NCBI RefSeq assembly: GCF_023159225.1
Contig: NC_063188.1
Location: 15,955,086-16,019,085 of the forward strand
Direction: 5' to 3'
Length of the DNA: 64,000 bases
Source: Perognathus longimembris pacificus
Taxonomy: Eukaryota; Chordata; Mammalia; Rodentia; Heteromyidae
The notes below the pieces were generated by a model. That model saw only the letters and a list, made by a program, of their open reading frames with translations, was not told the DNA's origin and did not search any database. Below are positions 45,605 to 56,119 of the stretch, piece after piece; positions within the stretch are counted from its first letter, which is position 1; the number at the start of each line of letters is the position of its first letter. Made by a program: the position numbers and the translations under genes.

Positions 45605-45828
45605 TCTGGTTTTGGGAGTTAAACTCAGGTCCTGGGTCTTGTTTGCTCAAGGCTGCTCCTCTACCAATTGAGCTCCACTTACTACTTTTTGCAGGTTACC
45701 TGGAGATAACATTCCCATAGAATTTCTTGCCTAAGCTCACTTTGAACTTGAATCCTCAGATGTCAGCTTCCTCAGTAGAAGGAGTACAGGAGTGAAGGAG
45801 TGAGTCACCAGTGCCCAGATGTAATAAC
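45605..45828 (-). mobile_element. B1-Geo composite SINE
   Basis: Geo module (45612-45690; TTGCTCAAGGCTGCTCCTC on plus) then B1 module (about 45695-45825). Its tail is replaced by the TG microsatellite at 45532-45571. Confidence 0.65.
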
Positions 45829-45829
45829 A

Positions 45830-45833
<4 letters not shown>

Positions 45834-45914
<81 letters not shown>
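45834..45914. repeat. (TG)n-(GA)30 compound microsatellite
   Basis: About 11 TG units (45834-45855) followed by 30 GA units (45855-45914), uninterrupted. It sits at the tail position of the SINE at 45920. Confidence 0.97.
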
Positions 45915-45916
<2 letters not shown>

Positions 45917-45919
45917 ATG

Positions 45920-46155
45920 TGTGCCTGTCCTGGGGCTTTAACTCGTGGCCTGAGCACTATGTCTTAGCATTTGTTTCTCATGACTATCACTCTACCACTT
46001 GAGCCACAGTTCTACTTCCATGTTTTTGGTGATTATTTGTGGATAAGAGTCTCATAAATTTTCCTGCCTGGACTAGTTTTAAATTGACATCCTTAGCTCT
46101 CAGCTTTTGACTAACTAGAATTACAGGCATGAGACACCAGTGTTTGGTGAGTTTT
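45920..46155 (-). mobile_element. B1-Geo composite SINE
   Basis: Geo module (45925-46015; ACTCTACCACTTGAGCCACA on plus) and B1 module (46040-46150; AGAATTACAGGCATGAGACA). Confidence 0.7.
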
Positions 46156-46165
46156 AGCACTCTTA

Positions 46166-46191
46166 ACACACACACACACACACACACACAC
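46166..46191. repeat. (AC)13 microsatellite
   Basis: Uninterrupted AC repeats. Confidence 0.95.
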
Positions 46192-46308
46192 GGTGATATC
46201 TATGGAAGCTGATGGATATGCAAATTGGATTACAGTGTTCTTTTTTGTGTGTGTTTGTACAGGTCCTGGTGTAATCTGGAGGTCAGATGTGGCCATCACC
46301 ATATTGGC

Positions 46309-46945
46309 TGTTGAGGGGTGTCAGATTGACTCCATTTCAGATTAAAGAGGGCAGAAGCTGACTCCATCTCCTCTATCCCCCATGCCCCTGCTCAGAATCC
46401 TGGGAAGATTACCCCTCACTGTAAACAATAGTCCCCCCCACCCCCCACCCCGCAGCCTGTCTGCGTAATCCTCGGGCCAATTCTTGATGGGCATGCCTGG
46501 ATTCCTACAGGAAGGGAAGCCCTGTCCCCAGATAATGCAAGTTCCTGAATCCCAAGAGACAGGGGTGGGCACATGGCCTAAAGGTTATTGAACCTGTCAG
46601 TCAAGTACTTGGGACTGGGAACTTCCTGTGATTGATCTAATCCCCTGACCTGACCCTATTTAGGGGCATGCCAGCTCAGGCGCCATTACGCCATGCCAGA
46701 TGTTCCAGTCTGGTGTCCTGTCTCCATGGCGTCCCAATTCAGCTCTCCTGAATTGGTTTGTTGATACTTAGAAATCTCCCGGAAGTATGTCTCTGTGCCT
46801 CAGTCCTGTTCTGTGTTATATGTTTTTCTGAAACCTGGGACCGGTCCATCTGGAACTTCCCCAATAAATCCATCTTTTTACTTGAGACTGTAAGTGGTGG
46901 GCTCTTGGAGGGAAGGGGGATTGCCCCCTCTCGGACCCCATTACA
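46309..46945 (+). mobile_element. Solo LTR, class I (gammaretrovirus-like) ERV
   Basis: 637 bases beginning TGTTGAGGGGTG and ending GACCCCATTACA; the ends form an imperfect inverted repeat with terminal TG...CA. GC-rich U3, a TATA-like TATTTA at about 46658, polyadenylation signal AATAAA at 46863-46868 preceded by CCCC, then a TTGAGACTG/GGTGG-rich U5. No internal gag-pol-env sequence flanks it, so it is a solo LTR left by recombination. TTGG occurs just before the start (one base off) and directly after the end; a clean TSD is not certain. Confidence 0.8.
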
Positions 46946-46949
46946 TTGG

Positions 46950-47160
46950 GACATTTACTCAGGGCACACAGTTCCTGGGCTTTGTTTGCTCAAAATTAGC
47001 ACTTTTGAGCCACAGCTCCACTTTTGGATTTGGGGTGGGTGGGTGGTGAAGTAAGTCTCACAAACTTTCCTGCCCAAGCTGGTTTTGAACTATGATCCTA
47101 AGATCAGTGTACTGAGTAAATAGAATTATATACATGAGACATTGGCACCTGGCTTACATT
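46950..47160 (-). mobile_element. B1-Geo composite SINE, interrupted by the LTR
   Basis: Geo module (46960-47035; GCACTTTTGAGCCACAGCTCC on plus) and B1 module (47050-47158). The bases before the LTR (46245-46308) may contain its missing tail, in which case the LTR inserted into this SINE. Confidence 0.6.
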
Positions 47161-48579
47161 GTAATTTTTACTTTGTGTGTGTATAAATATAAATATGAAT
47201 ATAAAACATTATATTGTAGACCTTAAATATATATAGTGAAATAAAGAAAATATTACTGAGGTTGTGCAAAATTACACTAATCACAAGAATTGGATTTGGA
47301 TTCTAACAGACAAGGAATCATCCATCTTATTAGAGTCTCTCAAGTTCCCCCAAGGTTTGTGAGTTTTGATATACTGAGATTAATGCAACTGAACCTTGAA
47401 GCGCAACATCTTTCAATGCTGCTGCAATACACTAAAGTCAGGAGGACCCAGATTCTAATGTAAAGCTGAGATTCAAAGGCACAGACAGAGGATATGAAAA
47501 AGTAATCAGTTGCTTTTCTTCCTCTTGTAATAGGCTCTGTTGGATAAAACCACATTGATGCAAATCAATTGGATAAGAAAATACATTTGATGTTCTAACT
47601 GAGATCACAAACGACCATTTCTAGATTGAGATGAAATAATTACTTAAGAAAATGCACTTTCCAGGTCATTTACAGATTTAGATTCTGGGGTTTGTGGGCT
47701 TTTCATTCACTCCCTCACACATTCATTCATTTTCTTCACTCATTCAGAGAAGCATTTATAGAGTGCCTGCTGTTTTCTCAGCCTGCCTCCAATTATTTCT
47801 TTGAACGGTGGCCTATTTGGAAGGCCACTAAAAAGATCAGGGAGTTGTTTGATATTTTTAAGTGCAATGTGAGTGCATAAAATCTGAAGGTGGCTGGAAA
47901 ACAAAGAGCTTGGAAAGAGGCTCATCACTTGTGCCATAGCCTCTGCTGAGAATTTGCAGGGAGCTTTCTGAAAAGGCAGGGCATGGGACAGGCCACCTGC
48001 AAGGCTCTGTATTTCTTCTTGCAAAGAGGCACAAAGCAAGCCTGAGTTGGGGCTCAGGCTGCCTTGCTTGCTTATCCCCATGGAGCCTCTTCTTGCCCTT
48101 TGGTTTCAGCTCTTTTGTCACGCAGGGCCTTGGCAGTTAACATCCCACCTTCCCAGGTGGCCAAGTAGGGAAGATTTGATATTTCTTCTGAAAGGCAGCA
48201 TAAAAAAGAGATTTCAGAGACCAATGAAAGAGACATTTCCACAGCAGGCGATTTAAGCTGTTTTGATGGTTTTTTTTCCCCCGCCCCCCTTTGGGAACAG
48301 GAGACAAACCAACTTCTAGATTCAAAGAAAATCCATAATTTCAGTGAGAGATTATGAACTGCTAAGTGTTCACATTTTATCAGTGTGGTACCTCTGTCCA
48401 TTAATGAGATCCACCTCTGGCTTCACTAACGGACCAGGTAAATCAAATTCTTTAGGGAAAAGATTCTGTACTAAAGAGGTAATTTATGTTTTTTTCTTGT
48501 CTGAGAACTACGTGAAAAATGGTCTGGGATTAAATTTACTTTGCAATGAAGGGAATGTGACAGAGAAAGAGCAACATGA
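47161..48579. other. Mostly unique sequence with an L2-like scrap
   Basis: 47718-47785 (ATTCATTCATTTTCTTCACT, then AGCATTTATAGAGTGCCTGC on plus) resembles the reversed 3' end of the ancient LINE L2. 47860-48350 is non-repetitive and of moderate GC, with no convincing exon; overlapping ORFs of 60-113 codons on both strands show no recognisable protein. Confidence 0.4.
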
Positions 48580-48805
48580 TGCTAGGTGCTTATGCCTGTA
48601 ATCCTAGCTACGCTGGAGTCTGCGATCTTGAGGATCTCAGTTTGAAACCATCCTAGGTTGTAAAGTCCACAATAGAATATCACCCAAGTAACCAGCTAAA
48701 AGCTGGTCTGGAAGTATGGCTCAAGTTGTAGAACACCAGTTTAGCAAGGAAAGCTGAGCAAGCATGTGGCCCTAAGTTTAAATCCCAGCCCCCTACCCCT
48801 CACCC
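48580..48805 (+). mobile_element. B1-ID composite SINE
   Basis: B1 head (GGTGCTTATGCCTGTAATCC at 48585-48604) followed by an ID/tRNA-like module (about 48705-48790; ATGGCTCAAGTTGTAGAACACC, TTTAAATCCCAGCCCC). Confidence 0.75.
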
Positions 48806-49812
48806 TCTGCCAAAGGGCAACTTGTAAGTGAATCAGATACTTATTTAAAAGTACTTTTGACAGAACATTAACTTCTCACTTCTCCATCTTAGTTTGCTAA
48901 TGTGGATACTGGCCACCTAAAAGCATAATAATGTATGTATGTAAAAGAAAAATAGAACAAGTAAAATTATGTTTATGAATCTGAATACTGACTGTCCCTA
49001 TGTATGTATTAGAATGCTTTTGATTTAGTAGAAAAGAACTAAAATGATTTTTAAAATCCTGCTAAAATGACATATCTATCTATCTATGAGAGGCCTTACA
49101 ATGTGTTTCCTTTTATATACATTTTAAATTTAAAACTTCCCTCAAACTTATGTCTTGGGACATCTTTTAGGCAAGCGCAAGCTTGCCTCATTAGACTTAA
49201 AAATTCTCCCAAACTGCACAGTTAGCTACTTTTCTCCAAGCTTGTTTCTTTCTTATGTGGTCCGATGGGCTGTCACATTGACATTTCCTGTTAGCTCATT
49301 ACAAATGTACCTCCTCAGACCTGGCTTCTCACCTACTGAATCAATCTTTATTTTTGCAAAATCCTTGGATGATTCAAATGTACCGTTGAATTTGAGAATG
49401 GCTCCTCTGTAGAGCTGTTTTTCAAAAATCAAACACATCATCAACACCTCTCATACCTTTCCTGCTTCACCTCTGTTAGTGACATTACAATCTTTCCAGT
49501 TGGGCAAGCTGAATATGTCAGTCAGATATGTCACTATCCTTCCTCCTGTCCTCAAATCCTATCCATCAGCAAAGCCTGGCAATTACACATCTTCATCCTC
49601 TCTTGACATTCCCTTATTCTTTCTGTTCCCACTTCCAATCTCCTTGTTCACTGTTAACTGAGCTTTTATCAGGTCAGTGAAGTACCAGCGTTATTTGTGT
49701 TTTAATTATTTGACTTTTATTTTTTGCCTCCAACTTTTGGTCTCTATGTCCACTGTACTTGCTATTTTGCTAGCTTTTTGAAGCCATACTTTTTATTTCC
49801 TGCTAAGAAATC
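48806..49812. other. Unassigned sequence
   Basis: 49440-49640 is C/T-rich on plus and may be an old LINE relic, but the match is too weak to name. No gene. Confidence 0.35.
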
Positions 49813-49814
49813 TT

Positions 49815-49998
49815 TACTGGGGAAGTGGGATATACAGTTTGGAGTTCGAATTCACCTAGGCCAGCAATGTCCATGAGACTCATCTCTAATTAATCAGCAA
49901 AAAGCTGCAAGTGGAGCTGTGGCTCAAGTGGTAGAGTATTATCCTCCAGCAAAAAATGCTTAGGGACAGTGTGTAGGCCAAACACAAAAAATAATAAA
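49815..49998 (+). mobile_element. B1-Geo composite SINE
   Basis: Degraded B1 head (49820-49890) then Geo (49900-49985; GAGCTGTGGCTCAAGTGGTA at 49914-49933) and an A-rich tail. Confidence 0.65.
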
Positions 49999-49999
49999 T

Positions 50000-51465
50000 G
50001 AATAACAAAACATTTATCATTATGATTGAGATCCTCTCTGTGTTTTGTAAAAGCTGTGTCTGCCGTATTATTAGGGACTCTTCCCACTTGACTTTTCAGC
50101 CTTATCAGATTATTTCCTTTTCCATAAACATGCCGCTTAATTTCCTGCTTCTGTGGTTTTGTTCATATCTAAAGTGGCCCTTTCACAGAACCGCAGAAGC
50201 AAACATTGATTCCCCTCAAAGCTTTCTAAAGTCCTCCTTTGTCCTTCCTCATCACTCAGCAGAAGCTTCTTTGGCATCAGTAACATGCTCCTCTCCACTC
50301 TGCCCTAGTGAGCTTTGCATTCATGCCTTCCCTCCCTTGAGTAATTGCGAAGTCCTGTAGGGAGGAACAGTGTCTTTCTCGTTCTTCCTACAACTTGCTA
50401 TCATGCCTAGCCAAATAATGAATTATGAATGCAAATGAATATAAGCTAAGGCAATGAGAGACTGTCAATATCAGAAAACATTTATCAAAATATTTACTAA
50501 AAGCAATTAGTAATTTTAATAGCCAGTGGTATTGAATAGACATAGCAGAGAATGAGGAATCAAATGCTGGTCATAGCTGTTTCCTGCTAGTTTTGCAATC
50601 AGATGTTGTTTTCTCTTACTTTCTGGATAGAATTATCTAAGTCCACTGTTTCATTTTGTATAGCATACCAAAAGGTAGACTTTTGTCTCTTCCAGCACAG
50701 AGGTCCAAGAACACCAGGTAGGCATTGAACAATTACTATAGCCTGAATTCTTGGTATTCACTTGATGGTGAATTTTGATGTCTGTGCTCTATAAGATTTA
50801 GTGCATCAGGGTGACACCTTCTTAATCTGGAATGTCTTTGATATCAAAACAGTTTGCATCATGGGTCCTGAATTGCCTAGTGAGTTCTGTGTTGTTTGTG
50901 TTGTTAAGGTGACTTTGCTAAATAAAATACTACTTATATTTTCTTTCCTATAGCAATCATTTATTGAGTGTCTCCAATGCAAGTTGCTACAACAATGATC
51001 AAGGAGCATTGTATGTGTGTGTCATTTAATTTGCATCACATGGAGTGATTGTTCTGTTTAGTCATAGACATATTTAGAAGGTCAAGAAACTAGCAACTGA
51101 AACTATCTGATTTAGATATCGGTATTCTCATCTCATTATTATCATAGAAAACAATAATCGGATTAATTTTTTATCTGACAGAGTATTTTGATGTTGGAGG
51201 TGAGAGTATGAGCGATTTGGTGATTGCACACTTTGTGGATGGTATCACAGACCTTTATAGTAGAAACTCCTAATCTCTACTTTTTTAATATGCATTTTTG
51301 AGACTCAGCTTTCTAATAGGCACCAGTCATTAAGTCTACATTCCATACATTCTTTCCTTGCTTCTTTAATCTTGCTTGACTCTAAATACTCACCAGTAAT
51401 TCTCTTAAAAACAACACATATTATTTCTTATTAAGGTTACCTTATTACTTTAATACACTTGAAAA
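50000..51465. other. Mostly unique, with L2-like fragments
   Basis: 50330-50450 on plus (AGGGAGGAACAGTGTCTTTCTC, ATCATGCCTAGCC) resembles the L2 3' end in plus orientation. 50950-50985 (ATCATTTATTGAGTGTCTCC) resembles an L2/MIR scrap in minus orientation. No gene. Confidence 0.4.
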
Positions 51466-51475
51466 CTCATTCTTT

Positions 51476-51678
51476 TTTTTTTTTTTTTGCCAGTCCTGGG
51501 CCTTGGACTCAGGGCCTGAGCACTGTTCCTGGTTTCTTTTTGCTCAAGGCTAGCACTCTGCCACTTGAGCCACAGCCCCACTTCTGGCCATTTTCTATAT
51601 ATGTGGTGCTGGGGAATCGAACCCAGGGCTGCAAGTATATGAGGCAGGCGCTCTTGCCACTAGGCCATATTCCCAGCC
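51476..51678 (-). mobile_element. IDL-Geo SINE with perfect TSD
   Basis: Full-length, T-tail at 51476-51488, perfect 10 bp TSD CTCATTCTTT (51466-51475 and 51679-51688). Confidence 0.96.
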
Positions 51679-51694
51679 CTCATTCTTTCATTTT

Positions 51695-51790
51695 TTATTT
51701 TAAATTTTTATTGCTATTTTAAGTAGATATACAGAAGAGTTGCCATTTAGGAATCCAATGTATCTCTTATTGTCTTTATTAGTAGAGAAA
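51695..51790 (-). repeat. Copy of unclassified 3'-tail family
   Basis: On plus ATTTTAAGTAGATATACAGA, then GAGTTGCCATTTAGGAATCC, then CAATGTATCTC: collinear with 16160-16256 but diverged. Confidence 0.5.
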
Positions 51791-52244
51791 TTTAGCTCTC
51801 ACCCAAGACCTAACATCATTTTGGTAGCATTTGAAACATTCTCCATCTACTAGTTACCTCACCTAAGTTCTCTTTCTCTTCCTTCCTCTTCTCTTATTCC
51901 TCCATTTCAAGCTTTTTATTGCTGTAAGAAATACTTGTTGGAACAAGAGAATATGTATTTAAACAACTTCAAGTATCATACATGAGCTCTCTTTCTATAG
52001 TGTCACTGTGGTGAACAATTTATTCTCTAATGTCTCCTTACATTGAGCTTGATTCCACATATATTTTCTCCCCCGCCGCCCCGCCCCCGGGAACCAATAC
52101 TTTTCATCATCATGGTACATATAAGGATTTACTCAGCTAAGGTATCATTGAAAGGCTTCTATAACTATCTTTTGTGATTCAAAACTACCAATATCTCTAA
52201 AAATGTTTATGCTTGTTATAAACGTGACAGAGAGTAAACTACTA

Positions 52245-53217
52245 TTAACTTTTAATTATTTTATTGAAAGATGTTGTACAGAGGGTTACAATTACCTAAG
52301 TTAGGTAATGAGTACATTTTTTTCAACAGTGTTCCCTCTTGCCTCATTTTTCACCAGTATCTTTCCTTCCCCCCTACAAGTTGTGCAGATCATTTTCAGC
52401 GTGGTGTCTGGTGAGTATCACTTTTGCATTTCTTCACATTTCGTCCCATCATTTCTGTTTCCCCTTACAGATACATTTACATACAAGACAAAAGGTACAG
52501 AAATAAAAAACTGCAACAAAGGAGAAAAAACACAAAAAGCAAAACCAAAACACCTTGCTTTTCTTTCTTGGAGTTCATTTCTATAAACATTGTTTTCTAC
52601 GATCATATGCACATAATTATTGAGTCTTTGTGATCCTCTCCTAAGAATATCCTCCTTTGGCCTCACTGTGTGAATGTTTAGAGTCCTGTATAATTTATCT
52701 TGTCCAAGTGCAATTTTTTTTGTCATTTACCATCCATTGTGTTTACTTGTAGATTTACAGGTACACTCTAATGACTACGAATGAGGGGAATTATGCAGCC
52801 TGAGGGGTTACAGTTACATAAGTCAGGTAATGAGTACATTTCTTTATGAACAGTGTCACCTATTCCCTTATTTTCTCCAAGTTTTTTCCCTCCTGAGTGC
52901 CATCCACACCAAATTGTATAGTTCATTTCCAACATAGTGTCTAAGGAATATCACTGCTGAATTGTTCACCCTTTGTCCCACCATTTCTGTGATTACCCCT
53001 TTACCTCCCCAAATCACATGAACAAGACAAAGTGTATAATATAAATATAAAACAATGACAAAAGGGCAAAAGAGAAAATACTAATAAAATTACTAATGGT
53101 ACAAAAAGAACCTCGTTTCCATTTATTGGAGTTAGTTTCAATAAAAATCATTTTATATGATCATATGTACATAGCTATTAAGCCCTTGTGATCCTTTCCT
53201 AGGAATATCCTCCTTTG
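52245..53217 (-). mobile_element. Two L1 3'UTR fragments head to tail
   Basis: 52250-52800 and 52801-53217 both carry the L1 3'UTR in minus orientation (GGGTTACAATTACCTAAG and GGGTTACAGTTACATAAG on plus). The second begins inside the 3'UTR without an A-tail, directly abutting the first. An older lineage similar to 29143-30315. Confidence 0.8.
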
Positions 53218-53231
53218 CACCAATAATTTTG

Positions 53232-53390
53232 ATTTTTGCCAGTCCTGGGGCTTGGACTTTGCTCAAGGTTAGCACTCTATCACTTGAGCCACAGCGCCAC
53301 TTCTGGGCTTTTCTGTTTATGTGGTATTGAGGAATCGAACCCAGGGCTTCCTGCATGCTAGGCAAGAACCCTACCACTAAGTCCCAGTCC
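53232..53390 (-). mobile_element. IDL-Geo SINE with internal deletion
   Basis: Both halves are present but about 40 bases of the Geo half (the GGGCCTGAGCACTGTCCC part) are missing near 53258. Confidence 0.85.
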
Positions 53391-53535
53391 CTATGAGACT
53401 CTTATCTCTAATTATCTACTAAAATGTTGGAAGTGGAACTGTGACTCAAGTGGCAGAGCACCATTCTTTAGCAAAAAAGGTAAGGGATAGCAACCAGGCT
53501 CTGAGTTCAAGTCTCATACTGGCAGATTTTTTTTT
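53391..53535 (+). mobile_element. Geo-containing SINE (B1-Geo), partial
   Basis: GAACTGTGACTCAAGTGGCA at 53437-53456, then GTTCAAGTCTCATACTGGCA, with a short degraded B1 portion upstream. It sits tail-out next to the oppositely oriented SINE at 53232. Confidence 0.65.
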
Positions 53536-54029
53536 TAAGGAATGAATAAATAAATTCACCTATAGGTGGTTTTTGGCTCATGTAATTCTCACTCTGCTTC
53601 TTCAAAATGTGAGGACATATCTCCACAGAGCCATTCAATTTGTTCCGGCATATAGTCATAACATTTCCCTTGGTTTTAAATTCTGCAATTCTCTTAATTT
53701 ATACTGTTCTCCTAATTTATACATTTTCTCATGATGTACAAATGATTTTATGGATCCAATTAAATAAGAACCTAATGAAGATTCTTAACTTCAGACTAAA
53801 TATTCCTCTCAGTAATGTTCTCAAATGCTGGCAGTTATTTACCCTTATAATTGTACCACTAAAGTCTCATTTTTTCAATTTCGAATACAGACTACTAAAT
53901 TAGTTTTAAGTAGCTAGGATTGGAGACTTGAGATTTAGGATACTAATACTTCTTTGATGTGTGCTTTGTCCTTTCCCCTAGACCCTCTTGCTTTCTATTC
54001 TAAAACAAAATAAAACACCATAAAAACAA
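53536..54029. other. AT-rich sequence, nothing recognised
   Basis: No supportable gene; the 87-codon plus ORF has no recognisable protein. Confidence 0.4.
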
Positions 54030-54328
54030 GAGCATCATGGCAAGCAAAAGAAGCCAGACTGAGAAAGACTCGTGTTCTCTTCAATATGCATCATCTGCAG
54101 AATCCAGACCTAAAAAGGAATGACGTGAATGTGAAAGGGGTTCTGTTGTGCTAGAACACAATGGGTGAAGAGAGAGGGTAAAAGAAGAATTTAATGGAAA
54201 TGAATATGATCAAAGTATATTAGCTTCATGTATGAAAATCGAGTAACAAAACATTTATAAACATGCATTATGGGATGGGGTAGACGAATGAGGAGAAGAA
54301 GGGGAAAGTACACTCAAAAATTTAATGC
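54030..54328 (+). mobile_element. Older L1 3' end
   Basis: AGAAGCCAGACTGAGAAAGA (54049-54068) is the end-of-ORF2/3'UTR phrase of old L1s, followed by purine-rich 3'UTR and a GTATATTAGCTTCATGTATG stretch. Confidence 0.6.
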
Positions 54329-54398
54329 ATGTTTACCATAGCTAAGAGATGGAATCAACCCAGATGTACCTCAGTGGATGAATGGATCAAGAATGTGG

Positions 54399-54399
<1 letters not shown>

Positions 54400-54430
<31 letters not shown>
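54400..54430. repeat. (CA)15 microsatellite
   Basis: Uninterrupted CA repeats inside L1 ORF2 sequence. Confidence 0.95.
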
Positions 54431-54433
<3 letters not shown>

Positions 54434-55031
54434 TAGATTCTATGCTTACATTAGAAAGAATGACATTGCAATATTCATAAGGAAATGGAAAGACTTGCTA
54501 AAAATTATATTGTAAAGTAAGCTAGACCCAAAGAAACATAGGCTACATAGTTCCCTTATTTGTAGTAATTAGACTGTGCCTCTAAATCTACAGGTAAACA
54601 CAATGGATGAAAGAAGATCAAAAATTACACTTGGGTATGATAAATTATACAGGACTCTAAATATTCACACAGTGAGACGAAACAAAGATATTAGGATAAG
54701 ATCACAAAAGCTCAACAGCCATGTGCATATGATCATACAAAATGCTGTTTATCAAAATGAACTCCAAGAAATGGAAACAAGAGGGTTTTTTTAAAAATTT
54801 TGCTTTTTGTGCATTTTTTCTTCTTGGTAGGTGGTTTTGATTTCTTTACTTTTTGTTTTGTATGCAAGTTTATTTATTTTGGGGGAGGGTTAGGGAAAGT
54901 AAAGAAATGGTGGGACAAAGGATGACCAAATGCAGCCGGGATGCTCACAGGCACTATGTCGAAAACGAACACTACAACTTGTGTGGGAGGGAGGTTGGGA
55001 GGGAAAAACTGGGAGAAAATGAGGGAAGAGG

Positions 55032-55246
55032 GGCTGGGGATGTAGCCTAGTGGCAAGAGTGCTTGCCTCGTATACATGAAGCCCTGGGTTCGATTCCCCA
55101 GCACCACATATACAGAAAATGGCCAGAAGCGGTGCTGTGACTCAAGTGGCAGAGTGCTAGCCTTGAGCGGGAAGAAGCCAGGGACAGTGCTCAGGCCCTG
55201 AGTCCAAGGCCCAGGACTGGCAAAAAAAAAAAAAAAAAAAGAAAAA
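55032..55246 (+). mobile_element. IDL-Geo SINE, youngest-looking copy
   Basis: Best-preserved copy: ID-like left half with GGTTCGATTCCCCAGC B-box region (55088-55103), Geo half (55115-55218), poly(A) of 19 (55222-55240). Perfect 18 bp TSD AGAAAATGAGGGAAGAGG (55014-55031 and 55247-55264). Inserted in an L1 3'UTR. Confidence 0.97.
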
Positions 55247-55384
55247 AGAAAATGAGGGAAGAGGCAACACTGCCCCCAAATAAATGTAATTAGTACCTGT
55301 AACTACTCTGTATCACCTTTACAATTATTTTTTTAAAGAAGAAAAGCAAGGGAAGGGGTGGTTTGGTAGGGATGGGTGAGAATG

Positions 55385-55560
55385 TTGAAAGGGGTGACGT
55401 AGATCAAGAGGCATTGTATTCATAAACTGTTCTGTTAAATGGAATTCTTTTATACAAGTATTTAAAGACAAGGAACATATTAAAAAGAGGCCTTGCACTT
55501 ATAATTGATATGTCAAATTGAAACTCCTTTGTACAACTACTTACAGAAAATTTAAAAAAT
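55385..55560 (+). repeat. Copy of unclassified 3'-tail family (plus)
   Basis: GGTGACGTAGATCAAGAGGC, TTCATAAACTGTTCTGTTAA, then CTCCTTTGTACAACTACTTA, an internally lengthened copy ending in an A-rich tail. It shows the family's orientation: the A-rich end is 3'. Confidence 0.6.
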
Positions 55561-55564
55561 TAAA

Positions 55565-55690
55565 ATTTCAAAACAAAAGGGGAAAGGGAGGAAAGAAAAT
55601 GTGATAGGGAGAATTTGATCAGCATATATTATATTTATGTCTGGAAATATCACAACAAAATCCATTTTCACAATTAATTTACAGCAAATA
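55565..55690 (+). mobile_element. Older L1 3' end fragment
   Basis: Purine-rich stretch, then GATCAGCATATATTATATTT and GGAAATATCACAACAAAATC: same group as the inserts at 39969 and 54230. Confidence 0.5.
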
Positions 55691-55879
55691 GGTAGGGCAA
55701 AGTTGACACATGAAACAATTTTTGCATGAAAACAAAGGTGTTACTTTAAAAATTTACTTAAAATAAAAGTATCTTTAAAACAGTCTTGTTTATAGACTAA
55801 ATCTAAACAAAATACCTAACTATAAGAGTGTCTTTTAAGTTTTAAAGTAATTATTTGTATTCAAATTACACTTTTTTTT

Positions 55880-56119
55880 GAGAAATCTAATGATTTGGAG
55901 ATTCTAGCAGGGGAACACAACTACTAACATACTCTTGACCAAAGACCGGTCCTCCTTTATGGGGGATGGTTGTCTTCTTTGAGAGAGCAAGCAACTTTGG
56001 GAAGGTCACACATGGAGGGATGAGGGAGGAAGGGGACACCAGCCTAGCTAGCCAGATCAGCCGAATCAACCCTGATGATCAATGAATGACGGATACCGCA
56101 GCTAGATCGCCCTCACACC
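55880..56119 (-). pseudogene. RN7SK-ps: 7SK snRNA retropseudogene, 3'-truncated
   Basis: 7SK is a Pol III RNA that sequesters P-TEFb. In sense the copy starts at the 7SK 5' end (GTGAGGGCGATCTAGCTGC) and contains GGTTGATTCGGCTGATCTGG and the GGTGTCCCCTTCCTCCCTCA region. It ends after CCCTGCTAGAATCTCCAAA at roughly two thirds of the 331-base gene and is followed by an A-run (T at 55872-55879). The truncated 3' end, tail and substitutions (e.g. in the HEXIM-binding GATC region) show a retrocopy, not the gene. No upstream Pol III promoter (PSE/TATA) was seen. Confidence 0.93.

Larger units (their letters stand above)
54330..55340 (+). mobile_element. 5'-truncated L1 (plus), host of SINE 55032
   Basis: ORF2 C-terminal codons at 54335-54545 (ATGGAATCAACCCAGATG; AGACCCAAAGAAACATAGG), interrupted by a CA microsatellite (54400-54430). 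Then 3'UTR with a G-rich tract (54878-54915) and GAGGGAGGTTGGGAGGGAAA (54988-55007); it resumes after the SINE at 55265 and ends near 55335. Confidence 0.85.

Noticed and set aside
45520..46002. ORFs of 63-66 codons rich in Val-Cys, Arg-Glu or Thr-His
   Set aside because: They are translations of TG, GA and AC microsatellites.
46945..47160. Internal retroviral genes next to the LTR
   Set aside because: The sequence after the LTR is a SINE; no gag, pol or env similarity was seen, and the other side is also non-viral.
55032..55246. Functional tRNA gene in the SINE left half
   Set aside because: It resembles a tRNA (A and B box) but does not fold into a full cloverleaf and is repeated many times as part of a SINE.
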